From: Catellatospora sp. IY07-71
GTDB taxonomy: Bacteria; Actinomycetota; Actinomycetes; Mycobacteriales; Micromonosporaceae
DNA: 64,000 bases
Assembly: GCF_018326265.1 (NCBI RefSeq)
Contig: NZ_AP023360.1
Coordinates: forward strand, 3,959,501-4,023,500
Reading direction: 5' to 3'
Both the position numbers and the translations under genes were made by a program. Positions within the stretch are counted from its first letter, which is position 1. The number at the start of each line of letters is the position of its first letter. The notes beneath the pieces were generated by a model, which made no database searches, was not told the DNA's origin, and saw only the letters and a list, made by a program, of their open reading frames with translations. Shown one piece after another: positions 40,231-47,421 of this stretch.

Positions 40231-42756
40231 CAGGTGGGCGAGGTAGGTGGGGTGGGGGTGGCGGGTGACGGACTCGATCACGCCGGCGTCGCGGATGTCT
40301 CGCTCGATGAGCGGGAAGTAGGCGTCGTCGGGGGCGGTGAGCAGGGGCACGGGCGTGCGCATGGACACCTTGGCGGCGGACTTGGCCCGGCGCACCGCCT
40401 CGATCGCCTCGGTCGCGGCGGTCAGCAGGGCGGGGTCACCGGCGTGGCCGTCCAGGTCGGACGGGGACGGCCACGGGGCACGGTGGATCGAGCCGGGCTG
40501 CCACCAGGACCAGGCCTCCTCGGTCACGAACGGCAGCACCGGGGCGAGCAGGCGCAGCAGCACCGACAGGGCGGTGCGCAGCGCCAGCCGCGCCGAGTCG
40601 GCGGCCGCGTCGCCGTGCTGCCCGTACGCGCGCTGCTTCACCAGCTCCAGGTAGTCGTCGCAGAACAGCCAGAAGAAGCGCTCCGCGGTGTCCAGGGCAC
40701 GGCCGGCGTCGTACTGCTCCAGCGCGTTCGCCGCCTCGTCGATCACGGGGCGGAGCGCGGCGAGCAGGGCACGGTCCAGCGGCTCGGTCACCGCGGCGGC
40801 CGGGCCGGGCGCGCCGAGCCCGAGCACGAACCGGGTGGCGTTGAGGATCTTCATGGCGAGCCGCCGCCCCACCCGCATCTGCCCGGTGTCGAAGGCCGTG
40901 TCGGCGCCGGGCCGGGCGGCGGCGGCCCAGTAGCGCACCGCGTCGGAGCCGTACTCCCGCAGCAGCCCCAGCGGCGTCACCACGTTGCCGACCGATTTGG
41001 ACATCTTCTTGCGGTCGGGGTCGAGGATCCAGCCCGCGATGGCGGCGGTGCGCCAGGGCAGCGTGCCGTGCTCGGTGTGGGCGCGCAGCACCGTCGCGAA
41101 CAGCCAGGTACGGATGATCTCGTGGGACTGCGGCCGCAGGTCCATCGGGAACACCTTGGCGAAGAGGGCGTCGTCGAAGCCCCAGCCACCCGCGATCTGC
41201 GGGGTGAGCGAGGAGGTGGCCCAGGTGTCCATCACGTCCGGGTCGCCGGTGAAGCCGCCGGGCCGCCCGCGTTGATCCTCGGTGTAGCCGGGCGGGGCGT
41301 CGGAGCTGGGGTCGATCGGCAGCGCCTCCTCGGCCGGGGTGATCGGGCGGTCGTGCAGGGGCTGCCCGTCGGCGTCCAGCGGATACCACACCGGGATGGG
41401 CACGCCGAAGAAGCGCTGGCGACTGATCAGCCAGTCTCCGGCGAGGCCGTGCACCCAGTGCTCGTATCGGGTGCGCATGTGCGGCGGCTGCCAGGCCAGC
41501 TCGCGTCCGCGGGCGAGCAGGTGCTCGCGTAGCGCGGCGTCGCGCCCGCCGTTGCGGATGTACCACTGCCGGGTCGACACGATCTCCAGCGGCTTGTCGC
41601 CGCGCTCGTAGAACTTCACCGGGTGGGTGATCGGCTCGGGTTCGCCGAGCAGCTCGCCGTGCTCGCGCAGCAGCGCGGTCACCCGCTCCCGCCCGGTGTG
41701 CACGGTGGCCCCGGCGAGCTGTCCATACAGCTCGCGGCCGGTCTCGGACAGCCCGTCGGGCGCGTCGGGCCGGAAGCGGCCGTCGAAGCCGAGCACCGGA
41801 CGGGTGGGCAGGTCCAGCTCGCGCCACCAGATCACGTCGGTGGTGTCGCCGAAGGTGCACACCATGGCGATGCCGGTGCCCTTGGCCGGGTCGGCCAGGC
41901 GGTGCGGCAGCACCGGCACCCGCGCCCCGAACAGCGGCGTGCGCACCGTGCTGCCGAACAGCGGCCGGTAGCGCTCGTCGTCGGGGTGCGCCACCAGCGC
42001 CACGCAGGCGGGCAGCAGCTCCGGGCGCGTGGTCGCCACGACCACCGGCTGACTCTGCGTGGCCACGATGATCGGTGCGGTCCCGTCGGGGTGGAAGGCC
42101 AGCCGGTGGTATGCCCCCGGCCGTTCCCGGTCCTCCAGCTCCGCCTGGGCCACCGCGGTCCGGAACGTGGTGTCCCACAGCGTCGGCGCCTGCGCCGGAT
42201 ACGCCTCGCCGCGCTCCAGCGCACGCAGGAAGGCGCGCTGCGACACGGCGCGGGCCCGCGTGCCGATGGTGGTGTAGAGCAGCGACCAGTCCACCGACAG
42301 CCCCACCAGCCGCCACACCTGCTCGAACGCCTCCTCGTCGCGGGCGGTCAGACGTTCGCACAGCTCGATGAAGTTGCGCCGCGAGATCGGCACCTGGGCC
42401 TTGCCCGGCTTCTCCGGCGGGGTGAAGTGCGGGTCGTAGGGCAGCGACGGGTCGCAGCGCACCCCGTAGAACTGCTGCACCCGGCGCTCGGTGGGCAGGC
42501 CGTTGTCGTCCCACCCCATCGGGTAGAACACGGCCCGGCCCCGCATGCGCTGGAAACGGGCGATGACGTCGGTCTGGGTGTACGAGAACACGTGCCCCAC
42601 GTGCAGCTCGCCGCTGGCCGTCGGGGGCGGGGTGTCGATGGCGAACACGCGCTCACGTGGCGCGTCGCGGTCGAAGCGGTACACGCGCTGTTCTTCCCAG
42701 CGCTGCGCCCACTTGTCAGGGAGACCGTCGATGGTCGGCTTGTCCGGAAGGCTCAT
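40228..42756 (-). CDS. valS: Valyl-tRNA synthetase
   Basis: The 842-residue class I synthetase attaches valine to tRNA-Val. It has the HIGH-type motif GELHVGHVFSYTQTD near residue 50, the editing domain (about 200-360), KKMSKSVGNVVTP near 600 and the anticodon-binding domain (about 660-800). It belongs to the shorter ValS type without a long C-terminal coiled coil. GAGGTGAGGTC precedes the ATG. A short upstream ORF rich in valine codons and a GC-rich hairpin suggest transcription attenuation by charged tRNA-Val (see the leader features). The stop lies inside repeat D4. Confidence 0.94.
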   Translation of the reverse strand: MSLPDKPTIDGLPDKWAQRWEEQRVYRFDRDAPRERVFAIDTPPPTASGELHVGHVFSYTQTDVIARFQRMRGRAVFYPMGWDDNGLPTERRVQQFYGVRCDPSLPYDPHFTPPEKPGKAQVPISRRNFIELCERLTARDEEAFEQVWRLVGLSVDWSLLYTTIGTRARAVSQRAFLRALERGEAYPAQAPTLWDTTFRTAVAQAELEDRERPGAYHRLAFHPDGTAPIIVATQSQPVVVATTRPELLPACVALVAHPDDERYRPLFGSTVRTPLFGARVPVLPHRLADPAKGTGIAMVCTFGDTTDVIWWRELDLPTRPVLGFDGRFRPDAPDGLSETGRELYGQLAGATVHTGRERVTALLREHGELLGEPEPITHPVKFYERGDKPLEIVSTRQWYIRNGGRDAALREHLLARGRELAWQPPHMRTRYEHWVHGLAGDWLISRQRFFGVPIPVWYPLDADGQPLHDRPITPAEEALPIDPSSDAPPGYTEDQRGRPGGFTGDPDVMDTWATSSLTPQIAGGWGFDDALFAKVFPMDLRPQSHEIIRTWLFATVLRAHTEHGTLPWRTAAIAGWILDPDRKKMSKSVGNVVTPLGLLREYGSDAVRYWAAAARPGADTAFDTGQMRVGRRLAMKILNATRFVLGLGAPGPAAAVTEPLDRALLAALRPVIDEAANALEQYDAGRALDTAERFFWLFCDDYLELVKQRAYGQHGDAAADSARLALRTALSVLLRLLAPVLPFVTEEAWSWWQPGSIHRAPWPSPSDLDGHAGDPALLTAATEAIEAVRRAKSAAKVSMRTPVPLLTAPDDAYFPLIERDIRDAGVIESVTRHPHPTYLAHL

Positions 42757-42804
42757 GACCTCACCTCGGGGAACAGGCGCCCGTACGCGAGGGGGAGGCC
42801 GGGT

Positions 42805-42836
42805 TCGACCACCGCGCGCCGGGGCGCGGTGATCGA
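42805..42836 (-). terminator. Candidate attenuator hairpin of valS
   Basis: On the transcript, TCGATCACCGCGC pairs with GCGCGGTGGTCGA over 13 bp (one G-U pair) around a 6-nt loop. It starts eight bases after the stop of the leader ORF and lies 48 bp before the valS start. No T-run follows, as in many actinomycete terminators. Confidence 0.6.
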
Positions 42837-42843
42837 AGGATGA

Positions 42844-42903
42844 CTACGCGCGGCCCGAGTCGGCTACGCGTACGACGAACGATGCGGAGAGCGCGTGGGT
42901 CAT
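42844..42903 (-). CDS. Leader peptide of valS with clustered valine codons
   Basis: The 19-residue ORF reads MTHALSASFVVRVADSGRA. Valine occupies three of the four codons 10-13 (GTC, GTA, then GTA after an Arg). AAGGAGGAGCC before the ATG is among the strongest ribosome sites in the window, which is striking for so short a frame. A -10 box TACCAT lies about 33 bp upstream (42936-42941). A ribosome waiting for charged tRNA-Val at these codons would change pairing in the RNA that follows, the classic attenuation logic known for amino-acid operons in actinobacteria. The peptide itself probably has no function. The case rests on position and codon content only. Confidence 0.68.
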   Translation of the reverse strand: MTHALSASFVVRVADSGRA

Positions 42904-42973
42904 GGCTCCTCCTTCGGCATCGCTCGGTTGGCACGATGGTAACCGGTCGGCCCGGCGCGCGCATCCGGTCATC

Positions 42974-43011
42974 GCCGGATCACTCCGGCGGGTGCCGCCG
43001 GATCACTCCGG
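42974..43011. repeat. Direct repeats upstream of the 43076 gene
   Basis: GCCGGATCACTCCGG occurs at 42974-42988 and 42997-43011, 23 bp apart (about two helical turns). TCACTCCG recurs a third time near 43020. Each unit is itself partly palindromic (CCGG ends). They lie between the valS leader promoter and the divergent 43076 gene, so they may be operator sites. Confidence 0.6.
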
Positions 43012-43075
43012 AAGTGTCGTCACTCCGATGAGTCGGACCATTGCGCTCGGTGACGAAAGCGATCGATAGTGGCCT

Positions 43076-43915
43076 GTGACCAATCCTGCCTCCCCGCGCA
43101 CGATCGTCCCCTATGCCGGGGCCGCGATCGTGGTCGTCTGTGCCGCCTATTTCGGTTTCCTCATGGTCGGCGTGCCCGGCATCGTGGCCGTGCTCCTCCT
43201 CGGGGCGCTCGCCGTGCTCGTCGCGCAGTTGCGCGCCGCCCGGGCGAGCCGCCGCCGAGTGCCGCCTCCGGACAGGGCCGAGGCGGATCGGCGCACCGCG
43301 CTGACGGTGGCCGGTCTGGGCGCGGGCGGCGCGGTGCTCGCGGCGCTCGTCACGGCGCTGGTCCCGGTGCTGTTCAAAGACGACGTCCCGGCCGCCGCGA
43401 CGTCCGCTGCCACGCCTGGCGCCTCGGCAGGCCACACCGCGTCGCCGTCGCCGTCGGCGCCGCCCTCGCCGTCGTCGGTGCCGTGGGCCGGTCCGGGCAC
43501 CGACTGCCTGGTCCTCGACGTGGACGTCGACCAGTACGGGTCGGTCGGCTCTGCGCTCGCCGTCGGGTATCAGGTCAACCTGACGGGGCAGTGGCAGCCC
43601 GCGTACGACGGCGGCAAGCTCTGGATCTTCGTGACCGGCGGCGGCACCAACGCGCACTTCCCGTACGTGGGGGAGATCGTGCGCGACGGCGGCCGCTGGG
43701 TCGCGTGGGGTATCCCGCTCGGCCGCAAGGAGGTGGCCGCCGACGCGAAGATGGGCGTGCGCACCCTGGAGGTGATCGTGGCGACCCCTGAGCAGGACAA
43801 GCAGCTGCGCAAGCAGGTCGACGCGGCGGACTTCTGGACCAGGGGCGGGGTCGTGCAGCAGCTGCCCGCCGGCGCCGCCTCCGTCGCCCGGATACCGGTC
43901 GACCGCGTCTGCTGA
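43076..43915 (+). CDS. Membrane-anchored protein with extracytoplasmic domain, unknown
   Basis: The 279-residue protein has two hydrophobic helices near the N-terminus (about 12-45) and a third (about 76-97), then a Pro-Ser-Thr-Ala linker (about 105-135) and a 140-residue C-terminal domain with one Cys near its start and one at its last residue (TDCLVLDVDVDQYG, VDRVC), likely a disulphide outside the cell. I do not recognise the domain. The GTG start is backed by TTGCGC-N18-GATAGT just upstream. Direct repeats lie further upstream. The TM2 gene follows on the same strand after an iteron-bearing gap. Confidence 0.68.
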   Translation: MTNPASPRTIVPYAGAAIVVVCAAYFGFLMVGVPGIVAVLLLGALAVLVAQLRAARASRRRVPPPDRAEADRRTALTVAGLGAGGAVLAALVTALVPVLFKDDVPAAATSAATPGASAGHTASPSPSAPPSPSSVPWAGPGTDCLVLDVDVDQYGSVGSALAVGYQVNLTGQWQPAYDGGKLWIFVTGGGTNAHFPYVGEIVRDGGRWVAWGIPLGRKEVAADAKMGVRTLEVIVATPEQDKQLRKQVDAADFWTRGGVVQQLPAGAASVARIPVDRVC

Positions 43916-43945
43916 TCAACCGTCAAGCCAGGACGGTGTGCCCGA

Positions 43946-43978
43946 GTGACGGTTGTTACCAGGGGTGACTGTTGTTAC
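43946..43978. repeat. Direct repeats upstream of the TM2 gene
   Basis: GTGACGGTTGTTAC (43946-43959) and GTGACTGTTGTTAC (43965-43978) differ at one base and are 19 bp apart. They lie 65-97 bp before the TM2 gene start and could be tandem activator sites. Confidence 0.6.
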
Positions 43979-44042
43979 GGTCCGAACTCGCCGATCACGG
44001 CTCGGTGATCGGTTACACCTCTTGATCCGAAGGAAAACGACT

Positions 44043-44267
44043 GTGACCACCGCTCCGGCCACCACCGGCAAGTCCTGGCTCGTCACCCTGCTGCTCTGCA
44101 TCTTCCTGGGCACCCTGGGCGTGCACCGCTTCTACACCGGCAAGATCGGCACCGGCATCCTGCAGCTGATCACGCTCGGCGCCTTCGGCATCTGGACGTT
44201 CATCGACTTCATCATGATCCTGATCGGCAAGTTCGACGACAAGCAGGGCCAGCCGCTCGTCAAGTGA
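44043..44267 (+). CDS. TM2-domain protein
   Basis: The 74-residue protein has two membrane helices (about 12-30 and 38-60) joined by the TM2 signature LGTLGVHRFYTGKIGTGI, then a short basic tail. TM2 proteins are widespread small membrane proteins of unclear function. GAAGGA lies eight bases before the GTG. A terminator hairpin follows. Confidence 0.88.
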   Translation: MTTAPATTGKSWLVTLLLCIFLGTLGVHRFYTGKIGTGILQLITLGAFGIWTFIDFIMILIGKFDDKQGQPLVK

Positions 44268-44283
44268 CCTGACGCGGTCCGTG

Positions 44284-44316
44284 CGGCCCCTCGCGCCCGG
44301 CAGGCGCGGGGGGCCG
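44284..44316. terminator. Terminator hairpin after the TM2 gene
   Basis: CGGCCCCTCGCGCC (44284-44297) pairs with GGCGCGGGGGGCCG (44303-44316) with one mismatch, 16 bp after the TM2 stop and before the trmB promoter. Confidence 0.7.
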
Positions 44317-44337
44317 TCGCTGTATCCTGACTGTCTT

Positions 44338-45054
44338 GTGACCACCTCTGACCTGGCCGGCACGCGCGAAGACGGCCGCCACATGACGCGCATCACCACC
44401 TTCTACCCCCGTCGCGGGCGGGTGAGCGGGCGGCACGAGGACGCGCTGACCAGGCTGTGGCCGACGTACGGGGTCACCATCGCCGACCCGTACCCACCGC
44501 TGGACCCGGCGGATCTGTTCGGCCGCAGCGCGCCGCTGGTGCTGGAGATCGGCTCCGGCATGGGCGACGCCACCGTGGCCATGGCCGCGGCCGACCCGGG
44601 CCGCGACTACCTGGCGGTCGAGGTCTTCCCGCCCGGCCTGGGCAACCTGCTGGCCGTGGTCGAGGAGCGCGGGCTGACGAACGTGCGGGTCGCCCAGGGC
44701 GACGCGCTGCACCTGCTCCGGCACATGATCGCCCCGGACTCCCTCGCCGCCGTGCACGTCTACTTCCCCGACCCGTGGCCCAAGGCGCGCCACCACAAGC
44801 GCCGCCTGATCCAGCCGGACAACGTGGCGCTGATCCGCTCGCGCCTGGCCGTGGGCGGCATCCTGCACTGCGCGACCGACTGGGCCGACTACGCCGAGCA
44901 GATGGCCGAGGTGCTCGCCGCCGCCGACGGCCTGGCCAACCTGCACGACGGCTTCGCCCCCCGCCCCGCGCACCGCCCGGTCACCAAGTTCGAGCAGCGC
45001 GGCGTCGCCGCCGGCCGCCACATCTTCGACCTCCTCCACCGCCGCACCCACTGA
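44338..45054 (+). CDS. trmB: tRNA (guanine-N7-)-methyltransferase
   Basis: The 238-residue enzyme methylates G46 of tRNAs with SAM. It has the SAM loop LVLEIGSGMGDATVAMA near residue 70, VHVYFPDPWPKARHHKRR (the TrmB active-site stretch), HCATDWADYAEQM and VTKFEQRG. The GTG at 44338 is preferred: TATCCT lies nine bases upstream as a -10 box. The frame upstream of it runs through the terminator hairpin of the previous gene. Repeat D5 follows the stop directly. Confidence 0.92.
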   Translation: MTTSDLAGTREDGRHMTRITTFYPRRGRVSGRHEDALTRLWPTYGVTIADPYPPLDPADLFGRSAPLVLEIGSGMGDATVAMAAADPGRDYLAVEVFPPGLGNLLAVVEERGLTNVRVAQGDALHLLRHMIAPDSLAAVHVYFPDPWPKARHHKRRLIQPDNVALIRSRLAVGGILHCATDWADYAEQMAEVLAAADGLANLHDGFAPRPAHRPVTKFEQRGVAAGRHIFDLLHRRTH

Positions 45055-45139
45055 AAGGAGGGGCACCTTCGTCGGATCGCGTCAGCGAGACGAGCAGCGG
45101 CTCAGCACGCTATGCGTGGTAGAAGGTGCCCTTCTTAAC
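45055..45139. terminator. Family D palindrome with enlarged loop, copy D5
   Basis: GGAGGGGCACCTTC and GAAGGTGCCCTTCTTAAC are the arms but the loop is about 52 nt, much longer than in the other copies, with its own GC-rich sequence. It lies directly after the trmB stop. The loop enlargement could be an insertion into a normal family D element. Confidence 0.72.
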
Positions 45140-45258
45140 CCTCGGCTTAGGACGTAGCTAAGTTTCGTCGTCTAGTTGTTACTTGTAGGTTCTCGACGGA
45201 ATCGATGCATTCTCATTAATGTCAGGCCACCAGTCCCTCTTACCCCGGGAGGACCTCC

Positions 45259-46266
45259 ATGGTGGCCACCCTGTCACCTCTGCTGCGCCGTGCCGCGGCG
45301 TTCGGCGGCGGCGTCGCGCTGACGCTCGGCACGCTGCTGGCCGTGCCCACCGCCGCGCAGGCCAGCACCGACTACGGCCCGGCGGCCTGGGTGCCGGCCA
45401 GCACCAGCAACTACACCAACGCCAGCCGCGAGTCCGACTACAACATCAACTACGTGGTGATCCACACCATCCAGGGCTCGTACAGCAGCGCGATCAACTG
45501 GTTCCAGAACCCGGCCGCTCAGGTCAGCGCCCACTACGTCGTCTCCAAGGGCGGCGCCGTGACGCAGATGGTGCGCGAGGCCGACGTGGCCTGGCACGCC
45601 GGCAACTGGACGTACAACACCCAGTCGATCGGCATCGAGCACGAGGGCTACGTCGAGCAGGACGGCTGGTACACCGAGGCGATGTACCAGGCGTCGGCGG
45701 CCATCGTGCGCAGCGTGACCAGCAAGTACGGCATCCCGCGCGACCGCGCCCACATCATCGGCCACAACGAGGTCCCCGGCGCCACCCACACCGACCCCGG
45801 TTCGCGGTGGAACTGGACGTACTTCATGCAGCTGGTCAACGGGACCACGCCGCCGTCGTGGACGCAGACCGTCGACAACACCACCGCGGGCCGGTTCACC
45901 GCCTCGGCCAACTGGGGCACGTCGAGCTACTCGGCGCAGCGGTACGGCGCCGACTACCGGTACGCCAACCCGCAGGCCGTGTCGGACGCCGCCTGGTACA
46001 AGTTCGCCGTGCCGGCGACCGCGAGCTACCGGGTCGAGGTCTGGTATCCGGCCGTGGCGGGGTACAACACGTCCACGCCGTACGTCGTCGTGACCACCGG
46101 CGGCAACACCACCGTCCAGGTGAACCAGCAGGCCAACGGCGGTAAATGGGTCACCCTCGGCACGTTCACCCTGGCCGCGGGCGACTACAACGCCGTCGGC
46201 GTCAGCCGCTGGACCAGCACCTCCGGCTACGTCATCGCGGACGCGGTCAAGCTGACCCGCGTCTGA
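45259..46266 (+). CDS. Secreted N-acetylmuramoyl-L-alanine amidase
   Basis: The 335-residue protein has a signal peptide (1-36, ending AQAS), an Amidase_2/PGRP-like domain (about 45-200) with zinc ligands in YVVIHTIQGS, HAGNWTYN and GHNEVPGATHTDPG, and a C-terminal beta-sandwich (about 205-335) similar to the golvesin/XlyCBM-like wall-binding type. It cuts the amide between muramic acid and the stem peptide, outside the cell. GGGAGGA lies five bases before the ATG. The 120 bp upstream are AT-rich; TTCGTC-N16-TAGGTT is a possible promoter. A perfect hairpin follows. Confidence 0.9.
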   Translation: MVATLSPLLRRAAAFGGGVALTLGTLLAVPTAAQASTDYGPAAWVPASTSNYTNASRESDYNINYVVIHTIQGSYSSAINWFQNPAAQVSAHYVVSKGGAVTQMVREADVAWHAGNWTYNTQSIGIEHEGYVEQDGWYTEAMYQASAAIVRSVTSKYGIPRDRAHIIGHNEVPGATHTDPGSRWNWTYFMQLVNGTTPPSWTQTVDNTTAGRFTASANWGTSSYSAQRYGADYRYANPQAVSDAAWYKFAVPATASYRVEVWYPAVAGYNTSTPYVVVTTGGNTTVQVNQQANGGKWVTLGTFTLAAGDYNAVGVSRWTSTSGYVIADAVKLTRV

Positions 46267-46288
46267 TCGCCGCTCCGGCGTGATCGAA

Positions 46289-46322
46289 CGCCCGCCATGC
46301 CGTTCCCCCGGCATGGCGGGCG
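46289..46322. terminator. Terminator hairpin after the amidase gene
   Basis: CGCCCGCCATGCC (46289-46301) pairs perfectly with GGCATGGCGGGCG (46310-46322) around an 8-nt loop, 23 bp after the amidase stop. Confidence 0.82.
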
Positions 46323-46373
46323 CCTCGGCCACGGGTGGGCCGTTTCGCAGGTGCGGATCATCGTGGGGCCTGC

Positions 46374-46475
46374 TAGGCTCCTGCGCATGTACATCTGAGC
46401 GTGATCCCCACGCCCGCGCCGCTCGACGTGCGCGGCGAGCGTGCCGCGCCGCCCCGTCGAGGGCCGCGCGCCTGA
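46374..46475 (+). promoter_or_regulatory. Leaderless promoter with a three-codon ORF before the 46543 gene
   Basis: TAGGCT (46374-46379) lies exactly seven bases before ATG-TAC-ATC-TGA (46387-46398), the same geometry as the leaderless genes of this window. A GTG two bases after that stop opens 24 codons to 46475 with hairpin-forming GC-rich sequence. Both could be upstream ORFs in the leader of the 65-residue gene. Confidence 0.4.
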
Positions 46476-46542
46476 TCCGTCTTTTCCCCACGCCCTGCCC
46501 GCGACGGCGGCTGTCGGCGTGCCGCATCCGTAGGAGACACTC

Positions 46543-46740
46543 ATGCGTGAAGATCACAGCTCGGAGCAGCCCGCGCCGGACGAGACCGCCGAGGCCGAGC
46601 AGCAGCCGATGAACCGCGCCGAGCGGCGCGCCAAGGGCAAGCAGTCCGGCCAGCAGCAGGCGTACGGCAAGCAGGCGTTCGCGCCCAAGAAGAGCCAGGG
46701 CCACGGGCCCCGGCTGTGGGCGAACCGCCGCGCCGGCTGA
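46543..46740 (+). CDS. Small basic protein, unknown
   Basis: A 65-residue, highly polar protein. The first 20 residues are acidic (Glu/Asp/Gln-rich) and the rest strongly basic and Gln/Lys-rich (MNRAERRAKGKQSGQQQ, FAPKKSQGHGPRLWANRR). Such composition suits an RNA- or ribosome-associated peptide, but I do not recognise a family. TAGGAGA lies seven bases before the ATG. It has its own 165-nt leader with possible upstream ORFs. Confidence 0.68.
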   Translation: MREDHSSEQPAPDETAEAEQQPMNRAERRAKGKQSGQQQAYGKQAFAPKKSQGHGPRLWANRRAG

Positions 46741-46829
46741 GCCGTTTCCGCACCTCGATCCGCCGATCCCGGTCCCGCCGGGGTCGGCGGATCCGTGTTT
46801 GTCGGTCCCCCTGCCTAGACTCCGCCGGC

Positions 46830-46946
46830 ATGACGATGCCGACCATTGTGGACTGTCTTGCCGAGCACGGAGAGCCGCCGGGTGACCGGTGCGGGGTGCC
46901 GGGTGGAGTGCCGATCCGGGCGGGTGGCAGATGTCCCGGCCGGTGA
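46830..46946 (+). CDS. Possible leaderless 38-residue ORF overlapping the next gene
   Basis: TAGACT (46816-46821) lies eight bases before ATG-ACG-ATG, opening 38 codons with two Cys (IVDCLAEHG, GDRCGVPGG) that end 16 bp inside the 46931 gene. It may be a small protein, a leader that couples translation to the next gene, or chance. There is no known motif. Confidence 0.35.
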   Translation: MTMPTIVDCLAEHGEPPGDRCGVPGGVPIRAGGRCPGR

Positions 46947-47410
46947 CCTATGCCGAACACGCCGACCAGGTCACGGCCTGGATCACGAGCGGTGACCTGG
47001 ACGCCGCCGCGGCCGGGCTGGTGGCCGCGCGCCGCGCCGGGGGAGGCGCGGGGCTGCGGCCGCTGCTGGAGCCGGTGGCCGCGCTGCCCCGCCCGCAGCT
47101 GACGGCGCTGGTGCGGGCGCTCCTGCGGCAGCGCCGCGCGCACGGCGGCTGGCCGGTGGACAGCGTGCTCGGCGCGGTGTGCCCGCTGCTGCCGCCGGAC
47201 CTGCCGCCGGACCTGGTCGCCGAGCTGCTCACGTTCGCGGTGGACAGCTCCTACGACCTGCCGGTGATGACGCTGGCCGGGCTCGTCGCCCAGCAGTTGC
47301 GGCACGGCGCGCTGCCGCCCGCGGTGCTGGCCCTCATGGAGCGGCGCAAGCGGGAGAGCCTGTGGCTGCGCGAGCTGGCCGCCTCGGCGGCGGCGCGTGC
47401 GGTGCGGTAA
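46931..47410 (+). CDS. Helical-repeat protein, unknown
   Basis: About 159 residues, almost entirely alpha-helical, with repeating Leu/Ala-rich helices (LRPLLEPVAALPRPQLTALV, ALLRQRRAHGGWPVDSVL) reminiscent of HEAT-like arrays. No signal or membrane segment. I do not recognise a family. The ATG at 46931 follows GGGTGG; an in-frame ATG at 46889 would add 14 residues. Its start overlaps the 38-codon leaderless ORF, so translation may be coupled. It converges on the TPR/FN3 gene with 11 bp between stops. Confidence 0.65.
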   Translation: MSRPVTYAEHADQVTAWITSGDLDAAAAGLVAARRAGGGAGLRPLLEPVAALPRPQLTALVRALLRQRRAHGGWPVDSVLGAVCPLLPPDLPPDLVAELLTFAVDSSYDLPVMTLAGLVAQQLRHGALPPAVLALMERRKRESLWLRELAASAAARAVR

Positions 47411-47421
47411 CGGTGGGCGGA

